Assembly (NCBI GenBank): GCA_003132645.1
Contig: PKYM01000340.1
Location: forward strand, 608 to 24,921
From: Actinomycetota bacterium
GTDB lineage: Bacteria > Actinomycetota > Thermoleophilia > UBA2241
Reading direction: 5' to 3'
Length of the DNA: 24,314 nt
This document shows positions 1 to 6,900 of the stretch, one piece after another. Position 1 is the first letter of the stretch. Each line of letters begins with the position of its first letter. The position numbers and the translations under genes were made by a program. The notes under the pieces were generated by a model, which had not been told where the DNA came from, ran no database searches, and saw only the letters and a list, made by a program, of their open reading frames with translations.

Positions 1-125
1 CGGTAGGGTGACGACTCCCAGATCGTGCGCACCCTCTTGCGGAAGGGGAAGATGATCGCCGAGATGCCGGTCACGGCGAAGACCGAGACGAGCTGCATGC
101 CCGCCGCCGCGAGACCGGTGAGCAG
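1..125 (-). pseudogene. Fragment of an APC-type amino acid permease (antisense, partial)
   Basis: Read on the minus strand, this stretch is open without a stop. It gives a hydrophobic segment (TGLAAAGMQLVSVFAVTG, then ISAIIFPF) followed by a basic/aromatic tail (RKRVRTIWESSPY). That pattern, a membrane helix ending in a FPF/FPY-R-(K/R) stretch and then a (Y/W)E-x-SP motif, resembles the late part of APC-family amino acid permeases. The fragment runs off the left edge of the window and breaks off around 122-130, where acetyltransferase-coding sequence starts on the other strand. Assignment is by motif resemblance only. No complete gene is present. Confidence 0.45.
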
Positions 126-126
126 G

Positions 127-438
127 GAGGAGGCCTACGTCCATTTCCTGGGAGTGCACCCCGATTACCGCCATCTTGGCCTTGGGCGCGAGCTCTACGA
201 GCGCTTCGCCGCCCTCGTTCGCCAGCGCGGCAGAACGGTCATCGCGGCCGAGACCGGCGCCTTCAACGCGCCGTCGATCGCCTTCCATTGCCGCCTCGGG
301 TTCACCCTCGAGCGCGGCGATGAGCTCGTGAACGGCGTCCCCGTGACCCGGGATTTCCATGGCACCGGCGAAGACGTCGTGCTGTTCTCCCTGCGACTCG
401 AAGCGCGGGAATCCGCTGATGACGACGCCGGCGAATGA
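127..438 (+). pseudogene. GNAT family N-acetyltransferase, C-terminal part only
   Basis: This encodes the acetyl-CoA-binding half of a GNAT acetyltransferase. It includes EEAYVHFLGVHPDYR followed by LGLGRELYERF (motif A, the R/Q-x-x-G-x-G/A pyrophosphate loop), and later the NAPSIAFHCRLGF segment (motif B). GNAT domains are about 140-160 residues; only about 100 match here. The open frame reaches back to a GTG at 25 (stop at 4-6), but those residues do not look like GNAT sequence and overlap an antisense permease-like frame, and no RBS precedes the GTG. I therefore annotate only the recognisable part. The N-terminal half is missing because of a rearrangement or a misassembly at about 122-130. 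The substrate cannot be inferred. Confidence 0.6.
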
Positions 439-477
439 TCCGCCTGGGCTCCCGCCCACGACGGTGAGGGGAGAGCG

Positions 478-1558
478 ATGGCACGACCACACCTGAGCTT
501 TCTCAGCGCGCGCGACAAGGAGTTCGTTCACGAGCAGACGGTGCGCGTGCTCGAAGAGGTCGGCATCGGGTTCAACAGTGCAAAGGCCATCGCGCTCCTC
601 GAGGCTGCCGGTGCCCCGGTCGATCGTCAGAAACTCACCGCCCGGATCCCCCGAGGGCTGCTCTCGCGGTGTCTTGCGACGGCGCCGCGGCGCGTGATCA
701 TGGCGGCCCGCGACCCGGCTCACGATATCGTCCTGGACGACGGTGAGCCGCTCGCGTGCTGTGCAGACGGCGAAGGCTGCCTCGTCATGGACGATGTCAC
801 CGGGCAGGTACGCGACGCGACCGTGCGGGACGTGCGCGACACGATGCGTCTCTACGATGCCCTGCCCGAGATCGACTTCCTGTGGACCTCGCTTTCGACG
901 AGCGAGCTGAACCCAGTCCTTGCGCCGCTGGCGCTCGACGCGATCGCTCTGCGGGAGTCCTCGAAGCATCTGCAGAGCGTTTCACCCAAGACCCTGCCCA
1001 TGGTGCCGGCTCTGCTCGACATGCTCGAGGCGGTTGCCGGGGCGACACTGGCGGAGCGGCCGATCTACTCCCTGATCCTCTGTACGATCGCGCCCCTGCA
1101 GCACGACCCCGCGATGACCGATGCCTGCCTCGACTTGTGCCGCCACGGTGTCACCTTGTCTGTGACGCCCGCGCCCCAGATGGGCTCAACGGCGCCCATG
1201 ACCGTTCTTGGGACGACCATCGTCGATATGGCCGAGCTGCTGTCCGCGGTCGTGCTCTACCAACTCGCCAAACCGGGCTGCGCGATCATCCACGGTCCGG
1301 TGCCGGGCGCCTCGGACATGCGAAGCGGCAGCTATGTGGGGTGCCCCCGAAGTCGGCCTCTTCAACCTGGCGTGTGTCGAGATGAGCCGCTTCTACGGCA
1401 TCCCGACCATCGGCAGCGGCAGCACCACCGATGCCAAGGGGGTCGATTTCCAGGCGGCCGCCGAGGACACGCTGCTATGGCTCAGCGTCGCCGCGGCCGG
1501 TGCCGACGGGCTCGTCGCTACGTCGTTCATCGACGGAAGTCCGGGCTTGTTCGGGTGA
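478..1558 (+). pseudogene. MttB-family (COG5598) methyltransferase, frameshifted and C-terminally truncated
   Basis: The N-terminal region (LSARDKEFVHEQTVRVLEEVGIGF, then about 270 residues) matches the trimethylamine:corrinoid methyltransferase superfamily, including the non-pyrrolysine members that demethylate quaternary amines. The ATG at 478 follows a GAGGGGAG-type RBS. Homology continues in frame to DMRSGSY at about 1340 and then moves to the next frame (GAPEVGLFNLACVEMSRFYG, later STTDAKGVDFQAAAE) up to a TGA at 1556-1558. One missing base in the GGGG run at about 1342-1345 would restore a YVGGAPEVG reading, as expected for the family. Even when repaired, the protein is about 360 residues against the usual 460-500, and the last barrel strands are absent from all forward frames downstream. 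No in-frame TAG (pyrrolysine) is seen. Probably a dead gene, or an error-containing assembly of a live one. Confidence 0.75.
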
Positions 1559-1625
1559 GCGCCGGCCCGTCGAGGAGAGTCGGTGCCAGCCGAGGGCTGC
1601 CGGCTAGGGCGTCCCGTCCGCATCG

Positions 1626-1641
1626 TGGAACGCGCGTTCCA
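1626..1641. promoter_or_regulatory. 16-bp perfect palindrome, candidate operator
   Basis: TGGAACGCGCGTTCCA is a perfect palindrome about 120 nt upstream of the AOR operon start. Immediately after it, ATTCCG (1641-1646) and CGGAAT (1661-1666) form a second inverted repeat that brackets a possible -35 element. The two symmetric sites next to a promoter-like sequence suggest binding by a dimeric repressor or activator. No cognate regulator gene is recognised in the window. Confidence 0.4.
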
Positions 1642-1647
1642 TTCCGA

Positions 1648-1676
1648 TTGACCCGAGCAACGGAATCACCTACCTT
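1648..1676 (+). promoter_or_regulatory. Candidate promoter of the AOR-MoaD-decarboxylase operon
   Basis: TTGACC (1648-1653) lies 17 nt from TACCTT (1671-1676), in the 200-nt gap between the broken methyltransferase gene and the AOR start. The -35 matches five of six consensus bases; the -10 is poor (three of six). The flanking inverted repeats increase interest, but this is a visual match only. Confidence 0.3.
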
Positions 1677-1760
1677 CATCATCACTCAGTTCGGTGGCCC
1701 AACCCCCGGACTTGGGCCGGGGCGCGGGGCCGGGGGGCACTCGTGCGGGAAGGACGAGAG

Positions 1761-3635
1761 ATGTACTCAGGCGGCTACACGGGCAAGGTCCTGCGAGTCG
1801 ATCTCACGCATCAGACCTTCAGCGAGGAGGAGCTTCCCGCCGAGACGGCGCGCGATTTCATCGGGGGCGCCGGCTTCACCATCAAGTACCTTTTCGACGA
1901 GGTACCCGCCGACTGCGACCCCCTGGGCCCTCTGAACAAGCTGATCTACGCCTGCGGCCCCTTCACCGGCACGCGCATACCGTGCGCCAGCCGCATGGCG
2001 GTCAACGCCAAGTCGCCGCTGACCGGAGCCGTGGGCGTCGCCATGACCGGCGGCCACTTTCCGGTCGAGCTGAAGCGCGCCGGCTACGACGTCCTGATCG
2101 TCGAAGGCGTCGCCGAGAAACCGACCTACCTGTGGATCAAGAACGGGCAGGTCCATTTTCGTAGCGCCAAAGACCTGTGGGGGCTCGCGACCTCCGACTG
2201 CCAGCAGGTCATCAAGGACGAGCTGAAAGATCAGAACATTCGCGTCTCCTGCATCGGCCCGGCCGGCGAGAAGCTCGCCCGGCTGGCCTGCATCGTCAAC
2301 GAGAGGCGCGTAGCCGGCCGCAGGGGGCTGGGCGCCGTGATGGGCTCCAAGAACCTCAAGGCGATCGCCTTGAGAGGCGACCAGCAGATGGCGATCGCCG
2401 ACCAGGAGGTGTTCAAGGCGGCCCGCAAGCGCATGCTCGACGCCATGAAGAACAGCCCCGTGCTCTACTCGGAGTTCGCTCACGTCGGCACCTCTGGGAA
2501 CGTCGATAACTGCACGGCGCTGGGCATCTTCCCGGCCAAGAACTGGACCGCCACCGGCGCCTACGACTACCCGGAGAAGATCGGCATGGACGCCGTGGCC
2601 ACGCGCGGCGTAGGCCGCACCGCCTGCGCGGAGTGCCCCGTGGCCTGCAGCCAGATGCGCCTGGCCCAAACGGCGCCGTACACCGGCATCATGACCGAGG
2701 GCCCCGAGTACGAGACGCTTTACTCGTTCGGCGGCGTGACCGGCGTCGACAACCCCGACGCCATCATCGCCGCCGACCGCGCCGCCGACGAGTTCGGTCT
2801 CGACAGCATGTCTACCGGCGTGACCATCGCCTTCGCCATGGAGCTCTTCGAGCGCGGCATTCTCACGACCGACGACACCGACGGTCTGGACCTCAGGTTC
2901 GGCAACCACGAGGCCATGGTCAAGCTCGTGGGCATGATGGGCGAACGCGAGGGCCTGGGCGACCTCCTGGCCGACGGCGTGAAGCTGGCGGCCGAGAAGA
3001 TCGGCAAGGGCTCCGAGAAGTACGCTCTGCACGTGAAGGGTCTCGAGCTGCCCGCCTACGACGTGCGCGGGGCCAAGGCCCACGGGCTGGGCTACGCCAC
3101 CTCCTATACGGGCGCCGACCACAACAAGGGCTATGCGATCCAGGAGATCTTCGGGTTGCCGTTCCCCTACCCCGTCGACAGGTTCGCAGTCGAGGGCAAG
3201 GGCGCGCTGACCATGTGGAACCAGGACGCGCGCACCGCCGTGGGCGACTGCCCGACCATGTGTATCTTCATGCTGGACACGTCGGTGGCGCCCTTCCTGT
3301 TCGAGAACACGGCCGACCTCATGCGGGGTACCACCGGCCTCGACTTGAGCCCTGACGACGTCCAGTGCGTGGGCGAGCGCGTCAACAACCTGGCCAAGGT
3401 CTTCAACACGCTGGCCGGCCTCACCCGGGCCGACGACGACCTGCCCGAACGCGTCAAGACCGAGCCCATCCCCGAGGGGCCGGCCAAGGGACAGCGCCTC
3501 ACGCAAGCCGACCTCGACCAGATGCTCGACGAGTACTACGAGGCTCGAGGCTGGACTCCCGACGGCGTGCCGACCCGCGCCAAGCTCGAAGAGCTCAGGC
3601 TGGGCGTCGCGGCCGACAAGCTCGGGCTCGTCTAA
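1761..3635 (+). CDS. AOR-family (aldehyde:ferredoxin oxidoreductase-like) tungsten/molybdenum enzyme
   Basis: A 624-residue protein starting MYSGGYTGKVLRVDL, the characteristic start of the AOR family; family members are about 600-650 residues. I chose ATG 1761 rather than the in-frame GTG at 1743 because the family begins at this point and a GGA-rich RBS precedes it. Ligands for the [4Fe-4S] cluster are visible as C289-x2-C292-x3-C296 (CAECPVAC) and C497 (GDCPTMC), closely matching the spacing of Pyrococcus AOR (C288, C291, C295, C494). The family binds a bis-pyranopterin tungsten or molybdenum centre and oxidises aldehydes with ferredoxin, or reduces acids or aromatic rings in reverse. It is cytoplasmic, with no signal peptide. 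It is the first gene of an operon with a MoaD-like protein and a decarboxylase-type amidohydrolase, which hints at aromatic or other organic-acid metabolism. The actual substrate and metal are not readable from sequence. Confidence 0.92.
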   Translation: MYSGGYTGKVLRVDLTHQTFSEEELPAETARDFIGGAGFTIKYLFDEVPADCDPLGPLNKLIYACGPFTGTRIPCASRMAVNAKSPLTGAVGVAMTGGHFPVELKRAGYDVLIVEGVAEKPTYLWIKNGQVHFRSAKDLWGLATSDCQQVIKDELKDQNIRVSCIGPAGEKLARLACIVNERRVAGRRGLGAVMGSKNLKAIALRGDQQMAIADQEVFKAARKRMLDAMKNSPVLYSEFAHVGTSGNVDNCTALGIFPAKNWTATGAYDYPEKIGMDAVATRGVGRTACAECPVACSQMRLAQTAPYTGIMTEGPEYETLYSFGGVTGVDNPDAIIAADRAADEFGLDSMSTGVTIAFAMELFERGILTTDDTDGLDLRFGNHEAMVKLVGMMGEREGLGDLLADGVKLAAEKIGKGSEKYALHVKGLELPAYDVRGAKAHGLGYATSYTGADHNKGYAIQEIFGLPFPYPVDRFAVEGKGALTMWNQDARTAVGDCPTMCIFMLDTSVAPFLFENTADLMRGTTGLDLSPDDVQCVGERVNNLAKVFNTLAGLTRADDDLPERVKTEPIPEGPAKGQRLTQADLDQMLDEYYEARGWTPDGVPTRAKLEELRLGVAADKLGLV

Positions 3636-3662
3636 CCGCGCCGCCGCCGAACCGTCGTCGCC

Positions 3663-3962
3663 ATGACCGCCATGATGACCGTGAAGGTCCGTAGCATCGG
3701 TCCCCTGAAGGCGCTCTTTGGGCGAGGCCTCCTCGAGGTCGCGCTGCCGCAGGGCGGCACGGTGGCCGAGCTCATGGAGTCGGTGGCGGCGACCTGCGGC
3801 GAGCAGGGCGCCCGCTACTTCGCACAGCAGACCGATGCGGCTGGGTTCTCCCTGCTGCGTGTCATGGTGAACGGTCGCGACATCGCCGTCCTCGGCGGTA
3901 GGCAGACGGTCCTCGACGACGGCGACGAGGTGCTCATGCTCACGCCGGTCGCCGGCGGATAA
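3663..3962 (+). CDS. MoaD/ThiS-like sulfur-carrier protein
   Basis: A 99-residue ubiquitin-fold protein. VKVRSIGPLKALFG at the start, VMVNGRDIAVLGG near the middle, DDGDEVLMLTPVAGG at the end. The C-terminal Gly-Gly is the site adenylated and thiocarboxylated in MoaD/ThiS proteins, which donate sulfur to molybdopterin or thiazole. It sits 27 nt after the AOR gene. MoaD-like genes are frequent partners of AOR genes and probably serve pterin-cofactor assembly for that enzyme. The start is uncertain: ATGs at 3663, 3672 and 3675 are all in frame and none has a convincing RBS, so translation may be coupled to the upstream gene. A housekeeping MoaD role cannot be excluded. Confidence 0.85.
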   Translation: MTAMMTVKVRSIGPLKALFGRGLLEVALPQGGTVAELMESVAATCGEQGARYFAQQTDAAGFSLLRVMVNGRDIAVLGGRQTVLDDGDEVLMLTPVAGG

Positions 3963-3995
3963 GCGGAAAGGCACCGAGGCCAGGAGGCCCCAACA

Positions 3996-5015
3996 ATGAA
4001 GAAGATCGACTTCGAGAACCACTTCATCACTCAGGATTGGGTCGACGCGCTCACCGCGAACGAGGGCTACCCGCGCCTGGTCAGCGACGCGGCGACCGGC
4101 AAGCTGCGCCTCTACTACCAGGCCGACGCATTCGAGCCGTTCGGCGTCATGCCGAAGCTGCTCGATCTGGGCGCCGGCCGCCTCGCCGAGATGGACGCGG
4201 TAGGGATCGACTTCGCCATCCTGTCGCTCACCGCTCCGGGCTGCGAGCAGCTCGATGCCGCCGTCGGGCCGCGCGTCGCCGCGTCGAGCAACGACGCAGT
4301 CGCCGCGGCCGTCGACAGCTACCCGGAGCGCTTCGCGGGTTATGCCGCCCTGTATCCCAAAGACGTCGACGGCGCGGTCAAGGAGCTCGAACGCAGCGTC
4401 AAGGACCTCGGGCTCAAGGGCTGGAAGACGCACTCCAACTTCGGCGACTCGTTCCTGGACGAGCGCCGGTACTGGCCGATCCTGGCCAAGGCCGAGGAGC
4501 TCGGCGTGCCGGTCTATCTGCATCCGGCGGCGCCCATGATCCCGGAGCTAAGGACCTACGGCCTCGCGCTGGCCGGGGCGGCCTTCGGGTTCGGCATCGA
4601 GACAGCCACCGCCATGGTCCGCCTCATCCTGTCGGGCGCCCTGGACTCGTTCCCGCGGCTTCAGGTGATCCTGGGCCACTACGGCGAGGCGCTTCCGTTC
4701 ATCTTGCAGCGTATCGACCATCCCTTCGTGCGGCCTTACATCAAAGCCGATGGCGCGGCGGTCCCAGACCTCAAACACCCGCCGAGTCACTACCTGCGTC
4801 ACAATCTGTGGGTCTCGACGAGCGGCAACTACCTGCCGGCCGCCTTCCACTGCACGCGCGAGGCGCTCGGTATGGAGAGGATCGTCCTGGGCACGGACCA
4901 CCCCTACGAGTTCATGCACGAATGCATGGACTTCCTCGCAGGACTGTCGCTGACCGAACAGGAACAGGCCCAGCTCTACACCACGAACGGCGCCGCCCTG
5001 GGCATCGAGATCTAG
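3996..5015 (+). CDS. Amidohydrolase-superfamily (COG2159) protein, probable non-oxidative decarboxylase
   Basis: A 339-residue TIM-barrel metal enzyme. The metal site reads E7-x-H9 (DFENHF), H176 (VYLHPAAP) and D301 (LGTDHPYE), with H228 (ILGHYGEALP) at the catalytic position. This E-x-H/H/H/D arrangement follows gamma-resorcylate and related hydroxybenzoate decarboxylases (E8, H10, H164, H218, D287 in gamma-resorcylate decarboxylase) rather than the H-x-H of true hydrolases. The ACMSD-type family removes CO2 from aromatic acids without a cofactor other than a divalent metal. An AGGAGG site (about 3980) precedes the ATG by about 9 nt. It lies 33 nt after the MoaD-like gene and is the last gene of that operon. 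The substrate is unknown; hydrolysis of a lactone-like compound is the main alternative. Confidence 0.85.
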   Translation: MKKIDFENHFITQDWVDALTANEGYPRLVSDAATGKLRLYYQADAFEPFGVMPKLLDLGAGRLAEMDAVGIDFAILSLTAPGCEQLDAAVGPRVAASSNDAVAAAVDSYPERFAGYAALYPKDVDGAVKELERSVKDLGLKGWKTHSNFGDSFLDERRYWPILAKAEELGVPVYLHPAAPMIPELRTYGLALAGAAFGFGIETATAMVRLILSGALDSFPRLQVILGHYGEALPFILQRIDHPFVRPYIKADGAAVPDLKHPPSHYLRHNLWVSTSGNYLPAAFHCTREALGMERIVLGTDHPYEFMHECMDFLAGLSLTEQEQAQLYTTNGAALGIEI

Positions 5016-5365
5016 GGGGCGCAGGGTGCAGAAGGCCGCGACGACGACACGTCGAGGTTCCGCTGTGCGAAACCTGGTTCCGAGTTGCTTGACAGGCCCC
5101 GGACCGCTTATAAGATGCCCGTATCGCGGTGAAGCGTGTCCGCATGGCGGGAAACTATCGGCGCTCTTGCCGAGGGGGGTGGCCCGAACAAACGAATTGA
5201 GCGCGTGAGGGGCCGAAGAGACCGCGCTGGCAGATAGCTCGCTTCCATCCAGACGGCCACATCGGCTGAGTCCGAGTCCAGTCAGACCCACAGGGGGGGT
5301 CGCGCAGCACAGGGGAGGATTCGCACACAGAACCTCCGGTTGTGCGGCCACGGCAAGGAGGCGGC
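5016..5365. other. 350-nt intergenic region with promoter and long leader
   Basis: No credible gene is present; the short open frames here lack homology and RBSs. It contains the TTGACA-type promoter at 5089-5116 and then a leader of about 240 nt before the binding-protein ATG, with several G-rich tracts. I looked for conserved riboswitch cores (cobalamin box, fluoride, TPP) and found none I could defend. The leader's length leaves room for an unrecognised RNA element. Confidence 0.5.
5089..5116 (+). promoter_or_regulatory. Candidate sigma-70-type promoter for the binding-protein gene
   Basis: A perfect TTGACA (5089-5094) is followed after 16 nt by TAAGAT (5111-5116), four of six -10 consensus bases, in a locally AT-richer patch of a GC-rich intergenic region. 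An overlapping TATAAG (5109-5114) would give too short a spacing (14 nt). It is the best promoter-like sequence in the window. Transcripts would have a leader of about 240 nt. Confidence 0.5.
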
Positions 5366-6745
5366 ATGGCTTCAGAGGACAACAGGTCGACGCACTCGCC
5401 CGAAGACAAGGAATCTCACCTCACCAGTCCGATGACCCGACGACGGTTTCTCGAGGTGGCGGGCATCACCGGGGCGGCGCTCGGCGTCGGCGGCGGCTTG
5501 GGCGGCGTCCTGTCCGCCTGCGGCAGCGGCGGCTCCAGCTCGTCCAGCGCCCGCGCCATCAAGATCGGCATGGTCTCGCCGGTCACGGGCCCGCTGGCCG
5601 CGTTCGGCGAGGCCGACAGCTACTGCGTCACGCGCTGGAAAGAGGCCGTCAAGGGCGGCATCAAGACCGCCGACGGCGTCACCCACCCGGTCCAGATCAT
5701 CGTCAGGGACTCCCAGTCAGACTCTAACCGCGCCGCTACCGTGGCGGGCGACCTGATCACCAACGACGGCATCGACATCATGATGGTGACCTCGACCTCG
5801 GATACCGTCGTGCCGGTGGCCGATCAGGCCGAAGCGCTGGGCGTGCCCTGCGTATCCAGCGACAGCCCGTGGCAGCCGTTCTACTTTGGCCGCGGGGCCA
5901 CGCCGGCCAAGCCGTTCAAGTGGACCTACCACGCGTTCTGGGGCATCGAGACCAACGCCGGCTTCCAGCTCGACTTGTGGAAGAAGATCAAGACGAACAA
6001 GACCATCGGTGCCATGTGGCCAAACGACGCCGACGGCCTGGCGCTGTCCAACGCGAAGACCGGGCAGCCGGCGGCGTGGCGCCCGGCGGGCTACAAGATC
6101 GTCGATGGCGGCCGCTACCCGGATGGCGCCCAGGACTTCACGACGGAGATCACGAAGTTCAAGAGCGGCCACTGCGATATCGCCTCCGGCGTGATGATCC
6201 CGCCAGACTTCGTCAACTACTGGAAGCAGGTCCAGCAACAGGGCTACCAGCCGGTCTTCTGCACCATGTCGAAGGCGCTGCTCTTCCCGTCCGAGCTCGA
6301 GGCCATGGGCAGCATCGGCTACGATCTCACGGCCGAGGTCTGGTGGCATCCGACCTTCCCGTTCAAGTCGTCGCTCACAGGTGAGAGCTGCCAGCAGTTC
6401 GCCGACGCCTGGACCAAGGCGACCAGCAAGCAGTGGACGCAACCGCTGATGCACTACCTCGTGTTCGAGATCGTGGCCGATGCCCTCAAGCGGACGACCA
6501 ACGTCGATTCCAAAGAGGCGATCGTCGCTGCGGTCAAGGCCACCAACCTCGACACCCTCGCCGGTCACATCAACTTCACCGCCGGCGGTGCGGCCAATCC
6601 TGTGCCCAACGTCGCCACCACCCCGCTCGCCGGCGGCCAGTGGGTGAAGGGTACGACGTACCCGTTCGACCTCGTGATCGTGTCGAATGGGGTGGCTCCC
6701 ACCGCCACGATCCAAGCGGACGTCAAGCCGCTGACGTGGTCGTAA
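5366..6745 (+). CDS. ABC transporter substrate-binding lipoprotein, branched-chain amino acid/urea type
   Basis: A 459-residue exported binding protein. The N-terminus has a twin-arginine-like motif (TRRRFLEVAG, residues 24-33), a hydrophobic stretch and a lipobox ending LSAC52 followed by a Gly/Ser-rich linker, so a Tat-exported lipoprotein anchored by Cys52 is expected. The mature part begins AIKIGMVSPVTGPLAAFG, typical of type I periplasmic-binding proteins of the LivJ/AmiC/UrtA class, and has the usual two-lobe length of about 400 residues. ATG 5366 follows an AAGGAGG site, and is preferred to the upstream in-frame GTG at 5342. No permease or ATPase gene is adjacent, so it is an orphan that either serves a transporter elsewhere or acts in sensing. 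Its position between decarboxylase and methyltransferase genes suggests a ligand related to that catabolism. Confidence 0.9.
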   Translation: MASEDNRSTHSPEDKESHLTSPMTRRRFLEVAGITGAALGVGGGLGGVLSACGSGGSSSSSARAIKIGMVSPVTGPLAAFGEADSYCVTRWKEAVKGGIKTADGVTHPVQIIVRDSQSDSNRAATVAGDLITNDGIDIMMVTSTSDTVVPVADQAEALGVPCVSSDSPWQPFYFGRGATPAKPFKWTYHAFWGIETNAGFQLDLWKKIKTNKTIGAMWPNDADGLALSNAKTGQPAAWRPAGYKIVDGGRYPDGAQDFTTEITKFKSGHCDIASGVMIPPDFVNYWKQVQQQGYQPVFCTMSKALLFPSELEAMGSIGYDLTAEVWWHPTFPFKSSLTGESCQQFADAWTKATSKQWTQPLMHYLVFEIVADALKRTTNVDSKEAIVAAVKATNLDTLAGHINFTAGGAANPVPNVATTPLAGGQWVKGTTYPFDLVIVSNGVAPTATIQADVKPLTWS

Positions 6746-6825
6746 GGCCCGAGGGGAGCCTGAGTTCGAAGCCGGCGAGCCCCGTCCATACCAGGGCCTG
6801 CTAGCTGGATCGGCCTTCCCAGGCG

Positions 6826-6870
6826 ACCGGCGCCGGCGGCGAGGCAGTCTGCCTCGCCGCCGGCGCCGGT
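6826..6870 (+). terminator. Perfect 21-bp hairpin with 3-nt loop between binding protein and methyltransferase genes
   Basis: Bases 6826-6846 are the exact reverse complement of 6850-6870, with GTC as the loop. No real U-tract follows (CTGTTCTGG), which is common for terminators in high-GC genomes. The hairpin ends only 30 nt before the next start codon, leaving no room for a separate promoter after it. It may therefore act as a partial terminator or mRNA-stability element inside a longer transcript. Confidence 0.7.
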
Positions 6871-6900
6871 CTGTTCTGGTGCACCGAAAGGGGCAAGAAC

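Noticed and set aside
478..1558. Pyrrolysine (in-frame TAG) in the MttB-family gene
   Set aside because: No TAG interrupts the conserved region; the gene belongs to the non-pyrrolysine type and is broken by a frameshift instead.
1556..1558. Second selenocysteine codon at the end of the MttB-family fragment
   Set aside because: Sequence after this TGA shows no continuation of the family and meets another TGA about 30 codons later, and no cysteine is expected here.
1767..4523. Very long minus-strand open frame (918 codons) opposite the AOR operon
   Set aside because: It is the mirror of GC-rich third positions in the plus-strand genes; its translation is low-complexity (His/Val/Gly/Arg-rich) with no family motifs, while the plus strand carries clear domains.
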